Source: Collinsella aerofaciens (GTDB taxonomy: Bacteria; Actinomycetota; Coriobacteriia; Coriobacteriales; Coriobacteriaceae). From it: a stretch of DNA of 64,000 nucleotides. Position numbers and translations under genes: made by a program. Location of the stretch: the NCBI RefSeq assembly GCF_963360655.1, contig NZ_OY725712.1:1-64000 (forward strand). The letters are read 5' to 3'. Each line of letters starts with the position of its first letter. The first letter of the stretch is position 1. Below, piece by piece: positions 26,205 to 33,725 of the stretch. The notes beneath the pieces were generated by a model, which was given only the letters and a program-made list of their open reading frames with translations, did not search any database and was not told where the DNA came from.

Positions 26205-26208
26205 AGTG

Positions 26209-27375
26209 CTACAGCCTTCCGAGGAAAAGGTCTTCATAGCTGTCGGTGATGGACCGCCACGAATACCGGTCGCGGATAACGGAGGTCGATGCCGTATCGA
26301 GCTCCTCGATCGACTTCAAGTCCATCGCGTCAGCACGGTTGATAAGTTCAGCCAGGTCTCCGGATTCCTTGCTCCAATACAGGGCCGAGTCCTCGGCGAC
26401 CTCACGGTTGAAGCCCACGTCTAAAAGAAGATTCAGCCGGGTGGAAGCCAAGGCCTCCAGGAGGCTCGGGTTGGTGCCCCCGACCTCGTGACCGTGGAAG
26501 TAGCCGTAAGCCTGCTCACGGATCTTCTTCAGAAGCTCCTGGTTGTAGACGGTCCCGACGAACTTGATGCGAGGATCGGACTTGAAGTGCGTCTTCCGCT
26601 CGAGCTCTGCGAGGAAGGAGTCGTCCACTCCCGTCACGAGCGCGAAATCCCGCTTGGATTCGGAAGCCATGAACTCCCGGATCATGGTCTCGTAGTTGTT
26701 CTCAGGCACGAAACGTCCCACAACCAGGTAGTAGCCGAAGGGCTCGAGGCCCTTCTCGGAGAGCCATCCCGTGAACTTGGGGTCGTCGTCAGCGAGCGCG
26801 GAGCGCCTGATGTCGGCCCCGTAGGCGATGAAGGTCGTCTCTGGGTGCAGGTCGGAATACTCCCCGCGGATGTACTTCTCGATGTTCTTGGAGTCGCACA
26901 CCATCAGGTCGGCGTGCTTGACCATTCCGCGCTCCGAGAGCTTCCAGTACCTGCGGACGGGTGCGCTCCACTTGGCGCGCTTCCACTCGTGCCCGTCGGG
27001 GTTCACGAGGACCTTGCCGCCAAGGGCGTGGATCCTGTTCACGTACCTGCCGAAGAACGGCCCGATGCGACAGGCCAGCACGTAGACGATGGGGTGTTCG
27101 ATCCGGTTCTCCTCGATATAGGCGATGCACCACTTGAGGGCATCGATGTCGTAGAAGATGGTCCTCGCGGCGCCGACGGGCCTGCGCAGCACGTTGAAGC
27201 AGTGCGCCCCGTTGTGCTCGAACTCGCCGACTTGCTCGGCGGAGTCCACGGCGCATGCCACGTGGTACTTGATGTCGTGCGATACCTGATTCTCGGTCAG
27301 CTTCTCCACGAATGTCTCGTAGCCGCCGTAGTTTGCCGGAATCCCCTTGGACCCGATGATGAAAACATGCTGCAT
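26209..27375 (-). CDS. Rhamnosyltransferase, Cps2T/DUF1972 type
   Basis: A 388-residue GT4-type glycosyltransferase. The N-terminal [25 protein letters not shown] is the DUF1972 signature seen in the pneumococcal beta-1,4-rhamnosyltransferase Cps2T, and [29 protein letters not shown] follows. The nucleotide-binding C-terminal half carries [18 protein letters not shown] and [12 protein letters not shown] with the acidic residue of the E-x7-E motif. It probably adds the second sugar, rhamnose, onto the lipid-linked first sugar. The neighbouring rfb genes supply the donor, and the priming transferase gene overlaps by one base (27375). Confidence 0.85.
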   Translation of the reverse strand: MQHVFIIGSKGIPANYGGYETFVEKLTENQVSHDIKYHVACAVDSAEQVGEFEHNGAHCFNVLRRPVGAARTIFYDIDALKWCIAYIEENRIEHPIVYVLACRIGPFFGRYVNRIHALGGKVLVNPDGHEWKRAKWSAPVRRYWKLSERGMVKHADLMVCDSKNIEKYIRGEYSDLHPETTFIAYGADIRRSALADDDPKFTGWLSEKGLEPFGYYLVVGRFVPENNYETMIREFMASESKRDFALVTGVDDSFLAELERKTHFKSDPRIKFVGTVYNQELLKKIREQAYGYFHGHEVGGTNPSLLEALASTRLNLLLDVGFNREVAEDSALYWSKESGDLAELINRADAMDLKSIEELDTASTSVIRDRYSWRSITDSYEDLFLGRL

Positions 27376-28124
27376 TAGTACGCATCGCTCCCGTTGAAGA
27401 CCTCCAGAACCGTGAGGAAGACGATCTTGAGGTCAGTGACAATTCCGCGCTTGGCTATGTACTCGAGGTCCCGGCGGACCATGCCGTCGAAACCGGTGGA
27501 GTTGCGCTCCGTAACCTGCCAGAGTCCGGTGATGCCTGGCTTCACGGCGAGCCGTTGCAGGTCGTACTCCGTGTACTCAGCGACCTCGTTGGGCAGCGGC
27601 GGCCGCGGGCCAACGACGGACATCTGCCCCAGGAACACGTTGAGGAACTGCGGGAACTCGTCGATGGAATGCTTGCGGATGAACTTCCCGATCCTGGTGA
27701 CGCGGGGGTCCTCCTTCATCTTGAACATGGCGCCGGCGATCTCGTTCTGCTCCTTGAGCTCGGCTAGGCGCTCGTCGGCGTCCCTGTACATGGAGCGGAA
27801 CTTCCACATGCGGAACGTGGTCAGGCTTCCGTCGGGGCGCGTCTGTCCCACTCGGATCTGGCTGTAGAAGGGGTTGCCCTCGCTCTCTAGGCGGATGGCC
27901 GCGGCAAGCACAAGGCTGGGTACAGCGATGACGGCAAGCACGCAGCCACTGAACACGACATCAAAGGCGCGCTTAACGGCGCGGTAGGCCAGGCGCGAGC
28001 GGTCCCAGTCCATGATGGATTGCATGGCCTTGTAGCGGCCAGCGCCTTCGCGCCGGTCCATGGCCTGAGCAATGAGCGCCGCTCCCGCAGGCGCATCCGT
28101 TGCTAATTGAGTTTTATCCGACAT
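27375..28124 (-). CDS. Undecaprenyl-phosphate sugar phosphotransferase (priming)
   Basis: A 249-residue bacterial sugar transferase without the multi-helix N-terminal part of WbaP. One hydrophobic hairpin (KRAFDVVFSGCVLAVIAVPSLVLAAAIRLES) leads into the catalytic region: QIRVGQTRPDGSLTTFRMWKFRSMYRDAD, RVTRIGKFIRKHSIDEFPQFLNVFLGQMSVVGPRPPLPNEV and GITGLWQVTERNSTGFDGMVRRDLEYI. It puts the first sugar phosphate on undecaprenyl phosphate and so starts repeat-unit assembly at the membrane. ATG 28124 has GGAAGAG upstream, better than the TTG at 28136. Which sugar is used cannot be read from sequence. Confidence 0.9.
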   Translation of the reverse strand: MSDKTQLATDAPAGAALIAQAMDRREGAGRYKAMQSIMDWDRSRLAYRAVKRAFDVVFSGCVLAVIAVPSLVLAAAIRLESEGNPFYSQIRVGQTRPDGSLTTFRMWKFRSMYRDADERLAELKEQNEIAGAMFKMKEDPRVTRIGKFIRKHSIDEFPQFLNVFLGQMSVVGPRPPLPNEVAEYTEYDLQRLAVKPGITGLWQVTERNSTGFDGMVRRDLEYIAKRGIVTDLKIVFLTVLEVFNGSDAY

Positions 28125-28190
28125 GTTCTCTTCCAAAAGTTTGTCCCCAGGTCGGGGATCCTCCCTGTTCTGTGTGGCAATCGCCAGCAG

Positions 28191-28736
28191 CTAGGCGATC
28201 GCCTTTTTAAGGTTTCGCATTGCGCGCTGCTCGGCTGAAAGCACGGCAAGGCCGACACGCGTAGTAACGCGTCGGCCGCACAGATCAAGCTCCAAATAAG
28301 CAGTGCTCTTGCGTCTGTTAATGGATTTGATAAGGCCTTCGTGGCCCAGCAGCGGACCTGCCGTAACTACGACCTGGTCACCATCTTTCAGGGCCTCGCT
28401 CATGGGCACCACGCGGTCTCCCCTATGCGTAAATCCGCCAATAAGCTGGACCTCTTCTTTTACCAGCGGCACAAACTGACCGTCCTGGGATAACACACGG
28501 GCAAAGTCGTCCATACGCAGCAGATACTGTTGCACGGTACGGGGATCTGCCGTATCGCAGATAAGATAACCGGGAAAGAGCGGCTTGGTCGCATTGACCC
28601 ATTCGCCGTGTACTTTGATCTCGGTTTGAAATTGGGGATAAAAGAGCTCCTGCATGGCGCTCGCCGGCACCATGCGCTCGATGCGCTCGCGCATTACGTC
28701 TTCGCGACCGTTAATGACCTGGATCACATACCACAC
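28191..28736 (-). CDS. NusG-family antiterminator, LoaP/RfaH-like
   Basis: A 181-residue NusG paralogue. The NGN domain (VWYVIQVINGREDVMRERIERM, ELFYPQFQTEIKVHGEWVNATKPLFPGYLICDT) is followed by a KOW domain (DGDQVVVTAGPLLGHEGLIKSINRRKSTAYLELDLCGRRVTTRVGLAVL). It is the first gene of the polysaccharide operon, behind a leader of about 300 nt. Family knowledge: LoaP, UpxY and RfaH act on RNA polymerase in the leader and let it read through long operons. The start is uncertain: GTG at 28736 has AAGGGGG at good distance, while GTG at 28745 is too close. It probably controls transcription of the 18-kb operon downstream. Confidence 0.85.
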   Translation of the reverse strand: MWYVIQVINGREDVMRERIERMVPASAMQELFYPQFQTEIKVHGEWVNATKPLFPGYLICDTADPRTVQQYLLRMDDFARVLSQDGQFVPLVKEEVQLIGGFTHRGDRVVPMSEALKDGDQVVVTAGPLLGHEGLIKSINRRKSTAYLELDLCGRRVTTRVGLAVLSAEQRAMRNLKKAIA

Positions 28737-28745
28737 GAGCACCAC

Positions 28746-29040
28746 CCCCTTGCTGTCTTACGTGTGGCTCACGGGGTTTGGGTATGGCTTCGCCAGGGCG
28801 CTTGTGCGCGAAGGCGCTCCATATTCAAACCCTGAGCCCAGTTAGACAAGCACGTGGCTCTGCCCCACCGTGAACGGTATGTATAAATGCAGTTGCTAGA
28901 GACGCGGACGTGTATCGCAAAATGACCGCGTCCCCAGCTGGCTGCGCGCGAGCCAGTCAAGCGGGTACAAAACTGGACCACGCGCAAACAGCTGCAGGAC
29001 TGATGTGGTTTGCCATACCAACTTATTGCACGCGTAATGC
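28746..29040 (-). promoter_or_regulatory. Long untranslated leader of the polysaccharide operon
   Basis: About 300 nt lie between the promoter at 29044-29072 and the antiterminator gene, with no supported coding frame. On the minus strand it carries a GC-rich hairpin at 28938-28956 (6-bp arms CTGGCT/AGCCAG, loop of alternating G and C). Long leaders with a hairpin are where LoaP- and RfaH-type factors load; that this one does so is inference. Confidence 0.5.
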
Positions 29041-29043
29041 GAA

Positions 29044-29072
29044 CTTATAAATAGCCACAAAAACTAATGCAA
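29044..29072 (-). promoter_or_regulatory. Promoter of the polysaccharide operon
   Basis: On the minus strand, TTGCAT (29072-29067), a 17-nt spacer, and TATAAG (29049-29044) make a good sigma-70-type promoter: the -10 box matches TATAAT at five of six positions. It faces the antiterminator gene and is the best promoter in the AT-rich gap before the locus. Confidence 0.6.
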
Positions 29073-29480
29073 AATCGAGTATGGCAATCGATATTGGAGC
29101 TCGTGGTGTTTCTGGCACCGCCGTTACGGCCGGATGCTGATCGACCCTGCGCTTTGCGACTTGCTGGAGCCGTGAGCGCAGTTGAACTCATGTAACATTA
29201 GGTATCCTAGCACAAGCTGGTAGCGAAACTGATTTGGGCTGCGTCGGACAACATATCGTTCATTTGGCGTGCTTAAGGGGGTTGTTTTGGGATGTTGTTC
29301 ACATTGATGCAGGTTATTGGGGTGCTAGCGGTGATTAAGGGTGATCTTGAAGCACAAATGGAACGGCGAGCTGCACTGGTAATTGCGTTTGTCTAACAAA
29401 CTATGTACAGAGATGGGAAATAAATTGTGCAACTTTTTGTTGGCGTAGGTGGGGTTTGCGGCTCGAGATATTTTGGCATG
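29073..29480. other. AT-rich gap with no gene
   Basis: About 400 bp between the operon promoter and the tRNA-Ala terminator. All reading frames are short and none has a ribosome site with a protein-like product. I see no further repeat or RNA gene in it. Confidence 0.4.
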
Positions 29481-29511
29481 AAAAAAGGCCTTCGGGATAC
29501 CGAAGGCCTTT
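29481..29511 (-). terminator. Terminator after tRNA-Ala
   Basis: Perfect 12-bp arms (29484-29495 and 29500-29511) with a 4-nt loop, followed on the minus strand by TTTTTT. It lies 10 nt beyond the CCA end of the tRNA and is a standard Rho-independent terminator. Confidence 0.92.
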
Positions 29512-29521
29512 GAATTCACGA

Positions 29522-29597
29522 TGGTGGAGACGAGGGGAATCGAACCCCTGACCTCTTGACTGCCAGTCAAGCGCTCTCCCAGCTGAGCTACGCCCCC
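29522..29597 (-). tRNA. tRNA-Ala (anticodon GGC)
   Basis: Cloverleaf on the minus strand: GGGGGCG pairs with CGTCTCC including G-T pairs, followed by A and an encoded CCA. The D-arm is GTAGCTCAGCTGGGAGAGC and the T-arm GGGTTCGATTCCCC. The anticodon loop CTGGCAG between CTTGA and TCAAG gives GGC, reading GCC alanine codons. Confidence 0.96.
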
Positions 29598-29712
29598 GTG
29601 ACGAGGTAGTACTATAGGGGAAGATCTTCGGGGATGCAAGGGGAATTTTGGATTGATTTACCGCCTTACGCGTTTTCCTTGGACGGTGGATAAAACCCTG
29701 ATGCGATAGACC

Positions 29713-30354
29713 TTACTTGTAGAGGTAAGCGATGGCGGTGCCGGTGTGGACTTGGATTGTGGCTGTTGACCTGACAACGTTGCTGATGCCCGTATCAGCC
29801 AACAAGCCCAGCGAGGCGTGATCTAACTCCCATTCTAGGCCGTGTTCGCTTACCTCGGTGTTTGGGGCAATAGCGATGATGGAGAACGTTTTGCCTTCGG
29901 CGCTTTCGATGGTCCACGTTTCGCCTGCGCGAAGGATGCGGGCGACCACCTTGTCCTCGGCAATCCAGACTGGGGCATGCTCGTAGCCAGCGAGCAGGCC
30001 CAGTACGGAAAGCGCCATGTCCGGGCGGCCGCCCGTAGCACAGGTTGCCACAACCTCGGCACCCGGCCAGCGACGGAGGATGGAATCGAGCGCCAGAGCC
30101 AGATCGGTATAGTCCTTGTACGGATCGTGGCGCTCAACTTCAAAGTCGGTGGCGGCATCGACTAACGCGCGACCCGCATCACTCACCGTGTCGGCGTCCC
30201 CTACATATACATCGCAGCCTAGGCCGGCGCCCAGCAGCGCGTCGAGTCCACGGTCCACGGCGACAACGTGGTCACACTCCCCTGCTAGCCTACGCAACAG
30301 ATTCGCGCTCGCCACCACGGGCGAGCCGCAGACCACTAACACCTTACAAGCCAC
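29713..30354 (-). CDS. thiN: Thiamine diphosphokinase
   Basis: A 213-residue protein. VVCGSPVVASANLLRRL, VAVDRGLDALLGAGLGCDVYVGDADTVS, DPYKDYTDLALALDSIL and ATGGRPDMALSVLGLL are, in order, the motifs of thiamine pyrophosphokinase (GD-D, K-TD and GGR-D). The C-terminal beta domain (SIIAIAPNTEVSEHGLEWEL, GISNVV) binds thiamine. It transfers pyrophosphate from ATP to thiamine, giving the cofactor. GTG start. It lies 9 nt behind the HAD hydrolase gene in the same direction; no TPP riboswitch was seen upstream. Confidence 0.85.
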   Translation of the reverse strand: MACKVLVVCGSPVVASANLLRRLAGECDHVVAVDRGLDALLGAGLGCDVYVGDADTVSDAGRALVDAATDFEVERHDPYKDYTDLALALDSILRRWPGAEVVATCATGGRPDMALSVLGLLAGYEHAPVWIAEDKVVARILRAGETWTIESAEGKTFSIIAIAPNTEVSEHGLEWELDHASLGLLADTGISNVVRSTATIQVHTGTAIAYLYK

Positions 30355-30363
30355 AGCTCTCGC

Positions 30364-31053
30364 CTATCCCTCAAACGTAAGAACGCGGGCCAGATCCAGG
30401 TCCTCATAGCTATCGATAAAGATGTCGCAGTTGGCACGCACCTCATCGCGCTCCATACGGCCGTGCGGGTCATAGATACCCACGCGCTTAAAGGCTGCAG
30501 TGCCAGAGCTCTTTAGGCCAAAGACGGCGTCCTCAAACACCCAGGCGCGCTCAAACTTGCAGCCGTGACGCTCCTCAAGGCGGCGCAGCGCCAGCTCATA
30601 CACATCGGGGAACTGCTTGGAGCGGCCCGCCTCGCCCGTCGTGGTAATAAACTCCATATAGCGATCAAGGCCGGCGCCCGCAAGTGCAGACGTAACCAAC
30701 TCGGCGGGCGTGGACGTGGCAACGCACATGGCAATACCGGCCTCCTGCGCCTGCTTCAAAAATGCAAGCAGGCCCTCACGCGGCGGCACCTTGGAGTAGC
30801 CATCGATCAGGATGTCGCTCAGCTCGTGGTAGAGCTCTTCGCCATTTTCGCCAATACCCCAGATGTCGTGGTAGGCCTGGCACTCGTCCTCGAGCGACAA
30901 ATGCTCAAACTGGGCAAAATCGTCGACCGTCACGTCAATACCGTGGCGGTGCAATAACTCGGGCTGGGCATAGGCCCAAACGGGGGTGCTATTAACCAGT
31001 GTGCCGTCGCAATCGAAAATAAAAGCAACACTTGAGGCGGCGATGTGGTCCAT
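30364..31053 (-). CDS. HAD-superfamily phosphatase, beta-phosphoglucomutase-like
   Basis: A 229-residue HAD hydrolase. Motif I is FIFDCDGTLVNS with a helical cap after it, motif II is CVATSTPAEL, the lysine of motif III is in AGRSKQFPDVYELAL, and motif IV is WVFEDAVFGLKSS. The cap and motif layout fit sugar-phosphate phosphatases or beta-phosphoglucomutase. I chose ATG 31053, 7 nt after AAAGG; the frame also opens earlier at a TTG. Divergent from glgB, with shared GGTAAAAC-type dyads between them, it could serve glucan metabolism, but substrate specificity is not visible. It is followed by thiN. Confidence 0.8.
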   Translation of the reverse strand: MDHIAASSVAFIFDCDGTLVNSTPVWAYAQPELLHRHGIDVTVDDFAQFEHLSLEDECQAYHDIWGIGENGEELYHELSDILIDGYSKVPPREGLLAFLKQAQEAGIAMCVATSTPAELVTSALAGAGLDRYMEFITTTGEAGRSKQFPDVYELALRRLEERHGCKFERAWVFEDAVFGLKSSGTAAFKRVGIYDPHGRMERDEVRANCDIFIDSYEDLDLARVLTFEG

Positions 31054-31090
31054 AAACATGCCTTTCGATGTCAAAGGGTAAACAACCTGC

Positions 31091-31105
31091 TAAAAACGTT
31101 TTACC
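31091..31105. promoter_or_regulatory. LacI-type operator candidate (first)
   Basis: TAAAAACGTTTTACC contains a 10-bp palindrome AAAACGTTTT, and its right half (GTTTTACC) matches the second dyad 35 bp away and the site before the GH13-GH77 gene. The CG-centred shape fits LacI/MalR regulators. It lies between the divergent HAD and glgB genes. Confidence 0.45.
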
Positions 31106-31137
31106 AAACGTCAACCTAACTATCTAGAAAACCTAAT

Positions 31138-31163
31138 TGGTAAAACTGTCAAGAGTTTTACCA
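31138..31163. promoter_or_regulatory. GGTAAAAC dyad (second)
   Basis: TGGTAAAAC and GTTTTACCA form 9-bp perfect arms with an 8-nt spacer. Together with the site at 31091-31105 and the one at 40994-41012, this is the third occurrence of GGTAAAAC or its complement in front of glucan genes. Confidence 0.5.
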
Positions 31164-31387
31164 TCGCAATTCTGCCAGTGGTATAAACATGGCGCTTACC
31201 GATTAAACGCCATCGCAAAAACACTTTCGTTCATATAAGTAACGTACAGGTGTTATCGTAGTTTTTGCCGAAAGTTCCACCGAGCACGCGAGGTGGAACG
31301 AATCATAGAACTATCGCCGTCCCTTCGATTCGTGCAGCCTTGGACCTTTCGCATCTAGTCACCAAGGCAACACGCTGCCGCGTCATG

Positions 31388-33631
31388 ATGGGATCAAACG
31401 TGAGCGATACAAAGCTAAAGCCAGCAACCAAAAAGCCTGCTACCCGTAAAGCCGCCCCGCACGCACCGGAGCTCACCAAAGACGATGTCTATCTGTTTGG
31501 CATCGGTACGTGGGAGCGCAGCTGGGAAAAGATGGGCGCGCATCCCGACACGCAGAACCGTACGCGTGGCTGGCGTTTTTGCGTTTGGGCGCCCGACGTA
31601 AAGAGTGTTCACGTCATTGGCGAATTTAACGACTGGGATGAGCAAGCCAACCCGCTGGTGCCCATGCATACGAGCGCTATTTGGGAAGGCTTTATTCCTG
31701 GCGCCGAGCAGGGCCAGCTCTATAAGTATCTCATCGAGACCAACGAGGGCGAAAAGCTCTACAAGGCCGATCCGTATGCCTTTAAGGCCGAGTGCCCTCC
31801 GGGTACCGCGAGCGTGCTGTGGACCCTCGATGGCTACCAGTGGAACGACGCGGCTTGGCTCAAGCGACGCGCCGGCCATAACCACATGTCGCAGCCCCTT
31901 AACATCTACGAGGTGCATATTGGCTCGTGGAAGCGCCACGGCGACGCGCCGCAGGGCGAGCCCGACGAGTACGGCAACTACCCCGGACCCATGGATCCCT
32001 TCCCCGCGCAGCGCGGCGAGTTCTATACCTACGACGACCTGTCGGTGGAGCTCGTGGACTACGTGCGCGACATGGGCTACACGCACATTGAGGTAATGCC
32101 GCTTATGGAGCATCCCTTCGATGGCTCCTGGGGCTACCAGACGACCGGCTACTATGCCGCCACGTCGCGCTACGGCAACCCGCAGCAGCTCATGCACTTT
32201 ATCGATGCGTGCCACGCGGCGGGCATCGGCGTGATCATGGACTGGGTGCCCGGCGGTTTTTGCGCCGACTCCCACGGCCTTGCCACCTTTAACGGCCACA
32301 TGCTGTTTGAGCACGAGATTCACCCCAACTGGGGCACGCACAAGTTTGACTTCGCCCGCGGCGAGGTCCGCTCCTTCTTGGTCTCCAACGTGCTGTACTG
32401 GCTCGAGAACTTCCACGTGGACGGCATTCGCATGGACGGCGTGTCCAGCATGCTGTACCTCAACTTTGGCATCGACGATCCGGGGCAAAAGAAGTTCAAC
32501 AAGTACGGTACCGAGGAAGATCTGGACGCCAGCGCGTTTATCCGTCAGGTCAACTGCGCTGTTGAGGCACACTATCCAGACGTGATGATGATGGCCGAGG
32601 AGTCCACTGCATGGCCGCTTGTGACCTACCCGCCGCAGGACGGCGGCCTGGGCTTCCACTACAAGTGGGACATGGGCTGGATGAACGACACCCTGCACTA
32701 CATGCAGACCGATTTTCCGTGGCGTCCAGGCAACCACGGCCTGCTCACGTTCTCCATCATGTACGCCTTTACCGAGAACTTCATTTGCCCGCTGAGCCAC
32801 GACGAGGTCGTGCACGGCAAGTGCTCGCTCATTGGCCGCATGCCGGGTGACTGGTGGCGCCAGTTTGCCGGCCTGCGCACGCTGGCCTTTTACCAGATGA
32901 CGCACCCCGGTGCCAAGCTCAACTTTATGGGCAACGAGATAGGCCAGTTTATTGAGTGGCGCTACTACGAGTCCATCCAGTGGTTCCTGACCGAGGAGTA
33001 CGAGACCCACCGTCATCATCAGGCGTTTATCAAGGCGCTCAACCACCTGTACACCGCCGAGCCCGCCCTGTACGAGCGCGGCTACACCGACGACGGCTTT
33101 ACCTGGATCGACGCGGATAACTCCAAGCAGTCCATCGTGAGCTTTGTGCGTCAGGGCGAAGATATTGATGACGACCTGGTAATCCTGATCAACTTTGACC
33201 CGGCGAGCTACGAGAGCTTCCGCGTGGGCGTGCCGCGTGAGGGTGACTGGGAGGTCATCTTCGATTCCGACCGTCCCGAGTTTGGCGGCAGCGGATACGC
33301 CGGTGAGGAGCCCTACACCTGCTCAAGCGAGCCCTATCCCTGGAACGGGCAGATGGACTCCATCGAGATTAAGGTACCCGGCCTGGCAGGCGTGGTGCTT
33401 AAGCGCCGCGGTCCCAGCAGCTATAAGCCGCCCGTGGTCGAGGGGCCCAAGAAGGCGACGCGCAAGCGCACGTCCTCGGTGAAGCCCAAGCCCGCGGCAG
33501 CCAAGAAGGCTCCGGCCAAGGCGAAGACTGCCAAGGCTACGGCTAAGCCCAAGGCCAAGAAGGCAGCCAATAAAAAGGCTGCTCCCAAGGCTAAGGCAGG
33601 CGCTGTTAAAGCATCTGGCAAGGAAGCGTAA
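31388..33631 (+). CDS. glgB: Glycogen branching enzyme with Lys/Ala-rich tail
   Basis: A 747-residue GH13 branching enzyme. After a short basic N-terminus come a CBM48 domain (RFCVWAPDVKSVHVIGEFNDWD), a (beta/alpha)8 barrel with nucleophile D350 (GIRMDGVSSM), acid E404 (MAEESTAWP) and LSHDEVVHGK, and a C-terminal beta domain. It makes alpha-1,6 branches in glycogen. The final 60 residues are an unusual tail of repeated Lys-Ala-Lys and Ala-Lys-Pro units that GlgB enzymes normally lack. The start is uncertain among ATG 31385, 31388 and GTG 31400; the frame extends to 31265 but lacks a site there. It begins the operon glgB-glgP-glgC-glgD-glgA. Confidence 0.93.
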   Translation: MGSNVSDTKLKPATKKPATRKAAPHAPELTKDDVYLFGIGTWERSWEKMGAHPDTQNRTRGWRFCVWAPDVKSVHVIGEFNDWDEQANPLVPMHTSAIWEGFIPGAEQGQLYKYLIETNEGEKLYKADPYAFKAECPPGTASVLWTLDGYQWNDAAWLKRRAGHNHMSQPLNIYEVHIGSWKRHGDAPQGEPDEYGNYPGPMDPFPAQRGEFYTYDDLSVELVDYVRDMGYTHIEVMPLMEHPFDGSWGYQTTGYYAATSRYGNPQQLMHFIDACHAAGIGVIMDWVPGGFCADSHGLATFNGHMLFEHEIHPNWGTHKFDFARGEVRSFLVSNVLYWLENFHVDGIRMDGVSSMLYLNFGIDDPGQKKFNKYGTEEDLDASAFIRQVNCAVEAHYPDVMMMAEESTAWPLVTYPPQDGGLGFHYKWDMGWMNDTLHYMQTDFPWRPGNHGLLTFSIMYAFTENFICPLSHDEVVHGKCSLIGRMPGDWWRQFAGLRTLAFYQMTHPGAKLNFMGNEIGQFIEWRYYESIQWFLTEEYETHRHHQAFIKALNHLYTAEPALYERGYTDDGFTWIDADNSKQSIVSFVRQGEDIDDDLVILINFDPASYESFRVGVPREGDWEVIFDSDRPEFGGSGYAGEEPYTCSSEPYPWNGQMDSIEIKVPGLAGVVLKRRGPSSYKPPVVEGPKKATRKRTSSVKPKPAAAKKAPAKAKTAKATAKPKAKKAANKKAAPKAKAGAVKASGKEA

Positions 33632-33725
33632 CAAAAGAGTTACCACTGTAATTACCCGCCTCGCCGAGGCGTAGGATACAAGTCATAACCGTTCCGGGAG
33701 AAACATCCCCGGGGGAAAGGAACGT

